DNA of 40,083 bases from Pontibacter silvestris (GTDB lineage: Bacteria; Bacteroidota; Bacteroidia; Cytophagales; Hymenobacteraceae). The first letter of the stretch is position 1; every line of letters begins with the position of its first letter. A model generated the notes under the pieces. It saw only the letters and a list, made by a program, of their open reading frames with translations, ran no database searches and had not been told where the DNA came from. The stretch lies in assembly GCF_020907275.1 (NCBI RefSeq), contig NZ_JAJJWI010000030.1, forward strand, positions 1 to 40,083, read 5' to 3'. Below are positions 17,014-26,600 of this stretch, piece after piece. The position numbers and the translations under genes are program-made.

Positions 17014-18366
17014 ATGAGGTTTTACAAGAATTATATTGTATTGATATTGCTGCTTGCCCTTGTTTTAAATTGGGTAGTAGAGGGCAGTAATTATATGGGA
17101 AAAGTAGATATGAACTTAGGTTTTTTTCCTAAATTTGCAATAGTAATTATTGAAATACTTCAAATTTTTATTTTACTCCGGTTACTTATACTATATACAG
17201 AGAACAATTTCATGATGCTTACCATCATGGCAGTTGCTTTTTTTTGTCTGTTTGAATTAGGAGTTGTAAAAGCTATGGGAGCTAGTATCACAATTTGGAT
17301 TTCTGGTATCCGCTATTACTTTTCATTTTTGCCTCTTTTTCTGTTAAGCTATTTATTAGCATTAAAAAATTGTTCAATTAAAAGAGAAATAAACTGGTTA
17401 ATCGTTTTGAGCCTTTTACAGATACCAGTTACTGCTTATCAATATCTTAATTCATCAAAAGTTCAGTTAAATGATAGACAATTATTATTTGATATGATTT
17501 CTGGTACAATGGGGGGGACAGCGTCTAATCTGATGTCATTAGTAGTGGGGATAGGCTTCCTGTATTTCTTGATCAAGTTGGTTGAAAAGAGGAAGCTTAT
17601 ATTCTTATTGTTGTCTTTGGTGTTACTAGTCCCTTCCACTTTAGCAGAGGCAAAAGGAATGATGCTAGTAGTTATGATTTCGCTAATTTATTTAGCTTTT
17701 ATATTTAAATTTAATTTTTCTAAGATATTAGTATTAGGAGTACTAGCTGCCTTGATGATTATGGGCTTTGCTTATGTTTACTCTCTATTGGGTTATGATA
17801 ATTATGGTAAATCCTTAAGTGTATCTTATTTAATTGATTATGCGAATAGTGAATCTGGGAGAGGGCGTTTGTCCAGGATAGATTCCATCATACATAGTCT
17901 AGTATTACTATCAGAGAATAATGCTTTATTGTTCGGAATGGGAATCGGTAATGCTAACAAAAGCCCTTTGGGCCACGATGGTCAATTCTTTGACTTTTTT
18001 ACAATAAGGCACAGTATTGATATTCTTATTTCTGAAACTGGGTTAGTAGGGATAGCAATTCTTATTGTGCTGTTATGGAAGATGGTTTGGATAACAAGAT
18101 GCTTGCTTAAAGAGCAAGCGATTATCCATAATGAAAGTAACCTGTTGATTTTAAGGCTCTTTTTAGGTACAATTTTGATTTTTATTTTTGGTCTTTTTTG
18201 GGTTGACGTGTTGTTCCGAGTACAGTTTATGTACCCGTTTGGTATGATGGCTGGTTATGCGTTAGGGTTACATCATAAACTTAAGTTTGATAAAAAAGCT
18301 GTGGTCGTAAGTAATTATGAGCTTAGTCCTGAAATGGTTTTAAATAGGCAAGAAGTTGCACAATAG
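17014..18366 (+). CDS. O-antigen/exopolysaccharide polymerase (Wzy-like membrane protein)
   Basis: 450 residues with about ten or more hydrophobic segments through most of the length, starting at residue ~5. A large hydrophilic loop (~260-330, containing SGRGRLSRIDSIIHSL and GMGIGNANKSPLGHDG) precedes the last helices. This layout, with a conserved arginine-rich loop and a GxGxGN-type element, is that of O-antigen polymerase/ligase family proteins. In a Wzx/Wzy pathway it joins lipid-linked repeat units in the periplasm. Primary sequences of Wzy proteins are poorly conserved, so the assignment rests on topology and context. It is the only polymerase candidate in the locus. Confidence 0.8.
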   Translation: MRFYKNYIVLILLLALVLNWVVEGSNYMGKVDMNLGFFPKFAIVIIEILQIFILLRLLILYTENNFMMLTIMAVAFFCLFELGVVKAMGASITIWISGIRYYFSFLPLFLLSYLLALKNCSIKREINWLIVLSLLQIPVTAYQYLNSSKVQLNDRQLLFDMISGTMGGTASNLMSLVVGIGFLYFLIKLVEKRKLIFLLLSLVLLVPSTLAEAKGMMLVVMISLIYLAFIFKFNFSKILVLGVLAALMIMGFAYVYSLLGYDNYGKSLSVSYLIDYANSESGRGRLSRIDSIIHSLVLLSENNALLFGMGIGNANKSPLGHDGQFFDFFTIRHSIDILISETGLVGIAILIVLLWKMVWITRCLLKEQAIIHNESNLLILRLFLGTILIFIFGLFWVDVLFRVQFMYPFGMMAGYALGLHHKLKFDKKAVVVSNYELSPEMVLNRQEVAQ

Positions 18367-18428
18367 TCTTGAACTATCTAATTGAATAAGATACGATTCT
18401 TGCTCCTGTTTATTATTCTTAAACTGAG

Positions 18429-18470
18429 ATATACACTAAGAGAGCTTTGTGCTCGGGTAGTGTAGTATAT
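18429..18470 (+). other. Hairpin in the spacer after wzy
   Basis: ATATACACTA (18429-18438) pairs with TAGTGTA-TATAT (18458-18470, one bulge), closing on an inner GAGC-TTTGT-GCTC hairpin. It lies in a 195-base spacer with no ORF. No U tract follows, so it is not a typical terminator. Confidence 0.4.
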
Positions 18471-18561
18471 AAAGTAAGATTTTAAACACATTGGGCATAA
18501 AGTAAACTTGTGATCTGGTACCATTTTAATTAACAGTGTTGCTTTAACATGCATTAGCCAT

Positions 18562-19434
18562 ATGAAGTTATTAATTATTACACCATTCAAGAACGAGGAA
18601 GGTTCTATAGCACAAACTATTGAGTCAATATGTAAGCAGACTGTAAGACCTAATGCTTGGATACTGGTGGACGACAACTCAGACGATTTCTCACCAGAAA
18701 TTGTAAAAGGATATAGTAATGAATTCAGATACATTCATTATTATGTTAAAGGAAATGACGGAGCCAGGTCAACAGGGAAAAATGTAATTGATGTTTTTAA
18801 CTATGGGCTTCAGAAAGCTAAAGAATTAGGGATAAACTGGGATGTTGTTTTAAAGCTTGATGCTGATCTAGTAATAGAACAAGACAATTATTTGGAATTT
18901 ATATTACATAAGTTTTCTAGTTATCCCTCTTTGGGTATAGCTAGCGGGGCTACATATATTTTTAAAGAAGGCAAAAAAATCGTAGAATCTAAACATAAAT
19001 GGCATACCCAAGGGCCAAACAAATTTTACAGAAAAGTATGTTTAGAAACTATGGGAGGACTAAAACCTTATAAGGGCTGGGATGGAATAGATGATATTCT
19101 TGCTCGACACCATGGGTTTGTAACTGAAAAGTTCTTTGAACAACCCATTTGTCATTTATATCCCACTCAGACTCGCAGTGCTGAAGGCGGGCCTAGAAAC
19201 GGGGCTATAAGAGAGGCGATTAGCTACCAAAACAGAGACTATCCAGTCTATATGTTCTTATTAAAAGCTTGCAAACTAGCTAATAAAAAGAAATTTTACG
19301 AAGCATTTGTCTTTTTGTCTTACGGTTTGAAGCTTAAGCGAAGTACGAGGCCGTTGGTCACAGAAGAAGAAGGGAGAATTATAAGGGCCTTTCTAAAGCA
19401 GAGATTTTTTAACCAAATCAAATACACCTCATAG
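18562..19434 (+). CDS. Glycosyltransferase family 2
   Basis: 290 residues with a GT-A fold. The N-terminus (MKLLIITPFKNEEGSIAQTIESICKQT) and the following ILVDDNSDD are the nucleotide-binding part of family 2. The metal-binding DxD is D100-A-D102 in VLKLDADLV. The middle segment GLKPYKGWDGIDDILARHHG corresponds to the acceptor-side region. It should be an inverting transferase adding one sugar of the repeat unit. It has no membrane segments. It is separated from its neighbours by 195- and 204-base spacers, so transcription with them is likely but not tight. Confidence 0.9.
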   Translation: MKLLIITPFKNEEGSIAQTIESICKQTVRPNAWILVDDNSDDFSPEIVKGYSNEFRYIHYYVKGNDGARSTGKNVIDVFNYGLQKAKELGINWDVVLKLDADLVIEQDNYLEFILHKFSSYPSLGIASGATYIFKEGKKIVESKHKWHTQGPNKFYRKVCLETMGGLKPYKGWDGIDDILARHHGFVTEKFFEQPICHLYPTQTRSAEGGPRNGAIREAISYQNRDYPVYMFLLKACKLANKKKFYEAFVFLSYGLKLKRSTRPLVTEEEGRIIRAFLKQRFFNQIKYTS

Positions 19435-19561
19435 TTTTTTGATTAATCTTTGAGGAAATATAGAAATGTTACAAAGCAGCAATTTACTGCTAACCTAGTG
19501 CACACCTGACTTTACTACTCCGTTATCATTAATTAGTAATAAATTCTTTTATAAGTCTTAT

Positions 19562-19598
19562 GATATCACTTCTCGCACACGAGAAGTAGCTGATATTA
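19562..19598 (+). other. Hairpin in the spacer before the DUF354 gene
   Basis: ACTTCTCG-CACA-CGAGAAGT (19568-19587) is a perfect 8-bp stem with a 4-nt loop. Outer GATATCA and TGATAT sequences can extend it after a 3-nt bulge. No T tract follows. Confidence 0.45.
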
Positions 19599-19638
19599 TA
19601 TTGAAAAAGCTGTAGTACTTATTATTTAAGCTAAAAAC

Positions 19639-20670
19639 ATGGATAGCAAAAAAAAGATTCTTTTTGATATCAAACATCCTGCTCAATTAAACCTTTTCAA
19701 AGGAATCTCAAAAGAACTCTTAGATGAAGATTGGGATGTTACCATTTGCTATCTGGAGAGAGGTAAGCTTCCTAAAATCATTCAATCTGAATATAAAGGC
19801 TTTCAAACCATTGCAGTCGGAAGCAGCAGAGGTACGAAATGGTCTATACTTTGGGATGGAAATATAAAACGGACACTTGTCTTTTTAAATCTGATTAGAA
19901 AGAACAAGTATAATATATGTGTGGCTGCAAGTAGCATTCCTCTAGCCCTGGCGTGCAAAATTTCTAAAATTCCAATCATACAGTTTTATGATGACCCGGA
20001 GAGAGGTAAGATAAACAACCTTAACGCAACCTTCTCTGATCAATTGTTCTTCCCTCCTATAGTAGAGAGAGACAATAAAACTTCAACATTTAATTGCTTA
20101 AAGGAGTGGAGTTACCTTAGCCCGAGAAGATTTAAACCAAGTACCGACATACTACGAAAGTATAGTCTGCAGCCCCATCAATATGTCTTTATAAGAGAAG
20201 TCAGCAATAAGTCATTTAATTACTATGAACAGGAAGATGCTATAGTATGTAGCTTTAGTAAGGAAATAGATAAGAACACCACTGTTGTTCTCTCATTAGA
20301 AGATAAAAGCATAGCAAACAAGTTTCCAAAGCATTGGATAGTACTGGAGGAGCCTGTTGGAGATATACATTCTTTAATTTACTATTCTAAGCTTGTAATA
20401 TCATCAGGTGACAGCATGGCACGCGAAGGAGCAATGTTAGGAGTTCCGAGTGTTTATTGTGGTATCAGAAAGATGAAAGCCAATGAAATGTTGATGGACA
20501 TAGGCATACTAGAACATTTTCCAGGGAACGAAGCTGTAAAGTTTATCAATGAAAGTATTATTAAAAACTTTGATGAAAGTGAACAGATAAGAACAAGAGA
20601 ACAATTACTTAATAACTGGGACGACATGGTCGTTTTTATGAAAGAACAAATCCACAATTATAAATACTAA
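19639..20670 (+). CDS. DUF354 family protein (GT-B-like)
   Basis: 343 residues. The opening KKKILFDIKHPAQLNLFKGI matches the DUF354 signature (DIxHPAxxNLF), and the C-terminal half has GDSMAREGAMLGVPSVY, a motif of GT-B and UDP-GlcNAc-2-epimerase-like proteins. The family recurs in polysaccharide and archaeal surface-glycan loci but has no settled reaction; it may be a glycosyltransferase or act on a sugar nucleotide. It is followed after only 4 bases by the dehydrogenase gene, suggesting translational coupling and a shared step. Confidence 0.85.
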   Translation: MDSKKKILFDIKHPAQLNLFKGISKELLDEDWDVTICYLERGKLPKIIQSEYKGFQTIAVGSSRGTKWSILWDGNIKRTLVFLNLIRKNKYNICVAASSIPLALACKISKIPIIQFYDDPERGKINNLNATFSDQLFFPPIVERDNKTSTFNCLKEWSYLSPRRFKPSTDILRKYSLQPHQYVFIREVSNKSFNYYEQEDAIVCSFSKEIDKNTTVVLSLEDKSIANKFPKHWIVLEEPVGDIHSLIYYSKLVISSGDSMAREGAMLGVPSVYCGIRKMKANEMLMDIGILEHFPGNEAVKFINESIIKNFDESEQIRTREQLLNNWDDMVVFMKEQIHNYKY

Positions 20671-20674
20671 TAAC

Positions 20675-21982
20675 ATGGTAATTTCAATTTTTGGCTTAGG
20701 CTATGTAGGCTGTGTAAGTTTAGGCTGTTTGGCCAAAAACGGACATCAGGTAATTGGCGTTGATGTTAGTCCTTTTAAAGTAGATCTCATAAACAGAGGG
20801 GTACCTACAATTTTAGAAAAGGATATAGATACTATCATAAAAGATGGCTTTGATAAGGGAAAGATTTCAGCGACAATGTGCGCTGATGAAGCTGTTCTTA
20901 ACTCTGAAGTTAGTATCATATGTGTAGGAACTCCTTCGTCTCCTCATGGTCACTTAAATCTTTCTTACATTTTTAAAACAGCTGAACAAATAGGGGAAGC
21001 ACTTCAAGAAAAAGAAGAGTTCCATACCGTGGTCATCAGGAGTACAGTGTTACCAGGGACAAATGAAAAGTTTGGGGAAATTATTGAAAAAGTATCTGGC
21101 AAGAAGCGTGGGAAGCATTTCTCTGTAGTTTCTAACCCTGAGTTTTTGCGGGAAGGTTCAGCTGTCAAAGACTATTACCGCCCGTCTGTTACAGTTATTG
21201 GTGGAGACCACAAGGAGGCTATGAGTAAAGTAGCATCTCTGTACAGTTGCATCGAAGCACCAATAGAAATCACAGATATAAAGATTGCTGAAGTTATTAA
21301 ATATGTTAATAACTCCTATCATGCGTTAAAAATCGCTTTTGCGAATGAGGTAGGTAATGTGTGTAAGGCTCTTTCTATAGACTCGCACAAAGTAATGGAT
21401 TTGTTTTGTAAAGATACCCGTTTGAACATTTCTACTGCTTATTTCAAGCCCGGATTTGCTTATGGTGGCTCATGCTTACCAAAAGACTTAAAAGGGTTCG
21501 TAACATTAGGACATGACAACTATGTATGTACTCCTATTCTAGGTTGTATTGACGCTTCGAACGAGAATCAAAAAAAGATGGCTTATGAGACAATAGCCAA
21601 AACTGGAAAAAAGAAGGTATGCTTTATTGGGTTAAGCTTTAAGGAAGGTACCGATGACTTAAGGTACAGTCCTTCTGTAGATTTAGCTGAAATGCTTTTA
21701 GGGAAAGGATACCATGTTACTATTTATGATGAAAATGTTCGGCTTTCAAAGTTAATAGGTGCTAATAAAGCCTTCATAAATGAACATTTGCCTCACTTAT
21801 CTGATCTAATTGTGCATGATGTCGAAACAGCAATAAAAAGCAACGATGTTATTGTTATCAATCACAGAAATTTTGATGCTGAATCCTACAACAGTTTACT
21901 AGAAGATAAACATGCTGTTATTGATCTTGTAAGGATCAATACGCTTGAAAGCCTTCCAAACTATGAAGGTCTCTGCTGGTAA
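20675..21982 (+). CDS. AlgD-like nucleotide-sugar 6-dehydrogenase (probably GDP-mannose)
   Basis: 435 residues. Rossmann motif GLGYVG is at residues 7-12, and the catalytic cysteine is C267 in GGSCLPKDLKG. Further family marks are FICVGTPS-type ICVGTPSSPHG, RSTVLPGT, NPEFLREGSAVKDYY and the C-terminal GLSFKEGTDDLRYSP. The text follows GDP-mannose dehydrogenase AlgD more closely than UDP-glucose dehydrogenase (for example MISIFGLGYVG-type start, ASEVIKYVNNSYHALKIAFANE-like helix, ML.GKGY in the C-domain). It oxidises C6 of the nucleotide sugar with two NAD+, giving a uronic-acid donor. The polymer therefore probably contains mannuronic or another uronic acid. Choice of GDP-mannose over UDP-glucose is inference from similarity in memory. 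Confidence 0.88.
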   Translation: MVISIFGLGYVGCVSLGCLAKNGHQVIGVDVSPFKVDLINRGVPTILEKDIDTIIKDGFDKGKISATMCADEAVLNSEVSIICVGTPSSPHGHLNLSYIFKTAEQIGEALQEKEEFHTVVIRSTVLPGTNEKFGEIIEKVSGKKRGKHFSVVSNPEFLREGSAVKDYYRPSVTVIGGDHKEAMSKVASLYSCIEAPIEITDIKIAEVIKYVNNSYHALKIAFANEVGNVCKALSIDSHKVMDLFCKDTRLNISTAYFKPGFAYGGSCLPKDLKGFVTLGHDNYVCTPILGCIDASNENQKKMAYETIAKTGKKKVCFIGLSFKEGTDDLRYSPSVDLAEMLLGKGYHVTIYDENVRLSKLIGANKAFINEHLPHLSDLIVHDVETAIKSNDVIVINHRNFDAESYNSLLEDKHAVIDLVRINTLESLPNYEGLCW

Positions 21983-22234
21983 GTAATAGCTGCAAATGTA
22001 GTAAGTAGAAATCTGCCAGAACAAGGAGAGAAGGAGGTAGTAATGCAGAAGTAAAGTATACTATGATGAAGTTTTAATGAAGGCTATAGTCAAATTGCAA
22101 AAATACTAATCTCTCATTTCTAGTATATGTTTACTTGTGTAGCTTAAGAGAAAGAGGTTATACCTGTAAGTTAACTTCTTGTTAAAGAAACCAAGGATTT
22201 TATCAGGTGTACACCTATATAGCAACAAACGATT

Positions 22235-23164
22235 ATGCGTCCTGAATTTTCAGTTATAATTCCTGTTCACAACAAGCTTCCGCATCTGGAGAGATCTGTA
22301 TTTTCAGTGCTTAACCAAACTTTCTCAAGTTTTGAGCTTATTCTAATAGATGATGCCTCTACAGATGGTTCTTCCGAAAAATTGTTAGAGTTTAAGGATT
22401 CTAGAATAAAGTTACTAAGGCGAGATGTGCCTGGGCCTGGTGGTTATGCTGCTCGCAACTTTGGAGTTAAACATGCCAGCTATAAGTGGGTCTGCTTCTT
22501 AGATGCTGATGATGAGTGGGAGCTTAATGTATTAGATACTTTAGCAGAAGTCATCAAAGACCATCCTGATGTAGAAATTTTATCTTGGGGATGGGTAAAG
22601 GCAAAAGGAAGGCAAAAGGTGATTGATGCTTACTCCTGCAAGTTTAAACAGGAAAAAATTAAGCCCTTTACCTTAACAGATTTCTTCAACGGACCTCCTC
22701 CGATGTGGACAGGAGGTATTTCCATGAAAAAAGAATTACTTGAAAAAGCAGGAGGATTTCCGGAACATGGATTTAAAAGGGGAGGAGACATGGATACTTG
22801 GATCAGGTGTCTGTGGCATAGCAATAAAAGTCTTAGACTTACAAAACCTATGACCTTGTACTACATGGATTCGGTAAACATGGTGACAAAATCTATAGAA
22901 AATGATACTTCTTATTTCTTTTCTGATTTTGTTATGCAAATTTTACAAAGCACAAAAGATAAGCAGTTGGTTCAGGCTATTCGTTATCATCAGAACAGGC
23001 GTATTTATTCAATACTTACAGAAAGGTTAAATAAGGGCAGAAGCATAGACTATGACTTATTATCTAAAATGAATACCAATTTACTATTTTGTTACTTGTT
23101 TGTGAAGCTGCATTTAAAAGAACTCTTCCTCAGAACAAAGTTTATGAAAGGCTCAGCCGCATAA
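22235..23164 (+). CDS. Glycosyltransferase family 2
   Basis: 309 residues with GT-A fold. The start RPEFSVIIPVHNKLPHLERSV and ILIDDASTDGS are classic family 2, and the metal-binding motif is D90-A-D92-D93 in VCFLDADDEW. GFKRGGDMDTWIRCLW further on corresponds to the ED-type acceptor motif region. It should be an inverting transferase in repeat-unit assembly. A 252-base spacer without ORF separates it from the dehydrogenase, and it is the last gene before the giant matrix-protein gene. Confidence 0.91.
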   Translation: MRPEFSVIIPVHNKLPHLERSVFSVLNQTFSSFELILIDDASTDGSSEKLLEFKDSRIKLLRRDVPGPGGYAARNFGVKHASYKWVCFLDADDEWELNVLDTLAEVIKDHPDVEILSWGWVKAKGRQKVIDAYSCKFKQEKIKPFTLTDFFNGPPPMWTGGISMKKELLEKAGGFPEHGFKRGGDMDTWIRCLWHSNKSLRLTKPMTLYYMDSVNMVTKSIENDTSYFFSDFVMQILQSTKDKQLVQAIRYHQNRRIYSILTERLNKGRSIDYDLLSKMNTNLLFCYLFVKLHLKELFLRTKFMKGSAA

Positions 23165-23614
23165 AGTACGGTAGCTTTAAAAGGCCGCAGCCATTGAAGT
23201 TTCATGTCCTGAATGATTATCTGGCTTAAGACTTACTATGGTACAAAGTTCTATTTCAGTTTAAAATTCCATCTCTTAATCCAACGATGGTGCCGAATAA
23301 TTAAGTATTAGAACATTATTTAAGAAAAAGGAGGCTTAAACTTCAGGTAAAAAGGAAGTAGGCTTCTATTTCTGTTTTGTATACAGTTAAATGGCAAATG
23401 AAATGTTTGTATTTGCTATTTAATTCTCTCCTTTAGTGATTTCTATAAGTTTAGACTTGATATCTACTTTTTCTCTACCTCAATACTTATTTAGCAAGTT
23501 AATTGGTTGACTGTCTGTTACTGACTATACTTTTGGGTGAGCTACAAAAGCAGTACCCAATGCTCCTAATTTGCATTAACCTGAATAGCATATAATACTT
23601 AGATACATTAAATC
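23165..23614. other. Intergenic region upstream of the giant gene
   Basis: 450 AT-rich bases. They hold a 13-bp-arm hairpin (TTAAATGGCAAAT 23387-23399 with ATTTGCTATTTAA 23411-23423, one G-U pair) and, 85 bases later, a consensus promoter (23507-23535). No ORF of interest. Confidence 0.6.
23507..23535 (+). promoter_or_regulatory. Consensus promoter of the giant matrix-protein gene
   Basis: TTG (23507-23509), an 18-nt spacer and TACTTTTG (23528-23535) give an exact match to the Bacteroidetes TAnnTTTG -7 box with a suitable -33 element. Transcription would start near 23542, leaving a leader of roughly 70 bases before the ATG at 23615. This suggests the giant gene can be expressed apart from the upstream glycosyltransferases. 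Confidence 0.5.
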
Positions 23615-26600
23615 ATGAAGACAACCTTTACAGTTAATCTTTTCTGTAGTAAAATACTTAAACAAGCAAGATGGCTGCTAGTATTAGTTATTAGTTTACT
23701 GCATAACACTGCTGAAGCAAGCGCAGTAGTTGCCGGTTGCCCAGCCTTAAGCCCACTAGCCTGTGACCAGCTTCAGGTAAGCCTTCCATTCAGGTTAAGT
23801 TTTGAAAGTAGTGTGGCAGGCACCATTACGGACATAAATGGTGCAGGAACAGGTTTTACAATGGTGGCTCCATATTCCGGTACGCGTTTATCAGCAGACG
23901 GAACTCCATCCAGCTTAGAGGTGCTAGGGCACGAGGCATCAAAGCTGTTACTTTCTGGAGGAGGATTGCAATTAGCTACGAATAAAGGATTTGCTTATCT
24001 GAAGGAGAATAGTCAGATTAATACACTAGGTGTTGAGGTGAACACAGGGAGCTGGGTGCAAATCGATGCAGTTCTGGTTAATCCTTTTAACGGTACAGAG
24101 AATCAACAGGCAGGTCTTTGGATAGGCCTCCATGATAAAACATTTGTAAAGCTGGTGGTGATAGGATCTCAGGTAGAGCTCCGGAAGGAGGTAAATGATG
24201 TGTCCTCCAATACCAACGACCGGCGAATTACTTCCAGCATACCAAATTTAAGTACACAGAACGTCCGTTTGCGGCTTCAAATTGATCCTGTTACAAATTT
24301 AGTACAAGGCTTTTACTCAACAGATGGGGTTACTTATCTTAATGTTGGACAGAGTTATTCACAATCAGCCATTAGCTTATCAGGTTCTGGTATAACAGGA
24401 GGAACAGCCTATACCGGAGTATTTGCTAGTCATCGTAACTCCAATACTCCGGTAACTTACACTTTTGATGAGTTTTCTATTACCAGTGAATCTACAAACG
24501 AAAATGAGGCTCCTGTTTTTGCTGCTTCAAATTATGCTTACACTGTTTCCGATAACGTAGCAACAGGTGCCAATGTAGGTACAGTAACAGCTTCAGATCT
24601 GGAGGGAAGTGCTGTAACTTATTCTCTTATAGGTGGAAACACAATAGGAACTTTTGTTATCAACTCATCAACTGGTACAATCAGTTTAGCTAAAAAGGTA
24701 AATCATCATACCCAGTCTGCTTTTGCCCTAAAAGTAAAAGCGACAGATGCTGATGGTAATGCAAGTGAGGCTGACGTAGCGGTAACAGTTACAGAAGGCA
24801 ATAGCCTTCCTGCTTTTAATACTATTTCGTGGAGAACGCTTGCGGAGCAGCCTTTTAGTACGCATGAGGTAATGGGAGAGGTTGTGGATGGAAAACTGTA
24901 TGTGTTTGGTGGCTACGACGAAGCTAAACTACCAAATTATGCTCCTACAAAGCGTTTAATGATGTATGACCCAGCTTCTAATACTTGGAACATATTAGCT
25001 GACTTGCCGTTTGCACCAAGTGGAACAGGTTTTGGAGGAGTGACACATGCTGGCATTACAACTGATGGTACCGATATTTACTTTGCTGGCGGCTACATTT
25101 CAAATTCGAGTGGTACTGGACAAACATTTGGAACAAAACAGGTATGGCGTTACAATGTGGTTTCTGATTCCTACACAGCCTTACCAGATCTTCCTGTTGC
25201 ACTGGCTGCAGGGCAGCTAAAGTACCTGAACGGTAAATTGCACCATATAGGTGGGCTTAACAGTATACGTACAGTTAATTTAGATACACACTATGTGTTG
25301 GATTTAGACAACATGGCCCAAGGCTGGCAAACTCTAGCACCCCTTCCGGTTGGGCGTCACCATGCAGGATCTACTGTTTACAAAGGAAAGATATATTACA
25401 TTGGCGGTGGGCAAGGGCATGACGATGCTACCGTTACCTTTAAGAATGTAGATATTTATGATGCTGCCAGCAATGCCTGGAGCAGCGCAGCCGACATGTT
25501 AGTGCCATCAGGGACTACAGGGCGTGACCACATAGGGTCTTCAGTTATAGTAGCTGGAGACAAAATTGTTGTGCTTGGGGGGCTGACTTCTCATAATATA
25601 AGAACCAATCTGGTTTCGGCTTACCAGCCGTCAAGTAATACCTGGTCAAGCTTAACACCTTTACCAGCTGCATTAGCTTCCGGAGTGGGAGCCACCTTAA
25701 ACGGTAGCATCCATTACACAGGAGGAAATTTTACAAAAGAAAACAGAATAGGCTCGCTTAGTAATGCCAGCAGTCAGCAAGTAGTTAGTTCTTTAACTCT
25801 TATTAACGCCGACACAGATCAGGATATCCAAACCCTTAAAGACGGAGCAGTCCTGGACCTGGCATCTCTAGCAACTAGAAACATTGCTATACGGGCCAAT
25901 ACAAATCCTGAAACGGTAGGGAGTGTGGTATTTATGCTGTCCGGTGCTGAAAGCAGCTCAGTTACAGAAAGTGTGGCACCCTATGCACTCTACGGAGATA
26001 ACAGTAACGGCGACTACTATGCTTGGACGCCAACTGTTGGTGATTATAGCCTTGTGGCCACACCGTTCACCAGCTCAGGTGGTAGAGGAACGGCTGGAGT
26101 AGCTATAAATATAAATTTTAAAATAATTAACACTAGTACACCACCAATCACGGCCATTAGCCTGATTAACGGGGGGGGCGGGCAGTATATTGACGGACAA
26201 TCACGTAGTTGGTCGTCTGACGCGCACTTCTCAGGCGGGGAAACAGCTTCAAAATCTTTTAGTGTGGAGGGCACAACAGATGATGCGCTGTACCTGAGCT
26301 ACCGTTATGCCTCTTTAGGTACTCCTTTCAGTTATAGCATACCAGTTGAAGCAGGCTCTTATAATTTGAAAGTTCACTTTCTTGAGCCCTACTACGGAGC
26401 ACCAGGCGGCAAGGCAGCCAGCGGAGGCGAGCGTGTTTTTCATGTAGATGTGGAGGGGCAGCGGGTATTGAGCAACTACGACATCTACACCCAGGAAGGC
26501 GCGGGCAAGGCCATTGTGAAGACTTTTAAGAGCATTTCTGTGAGTGATGGTTCACTCGATCTGCTCTTTACTTCGGTAGTTAACAATGCCATCGTCTCAG

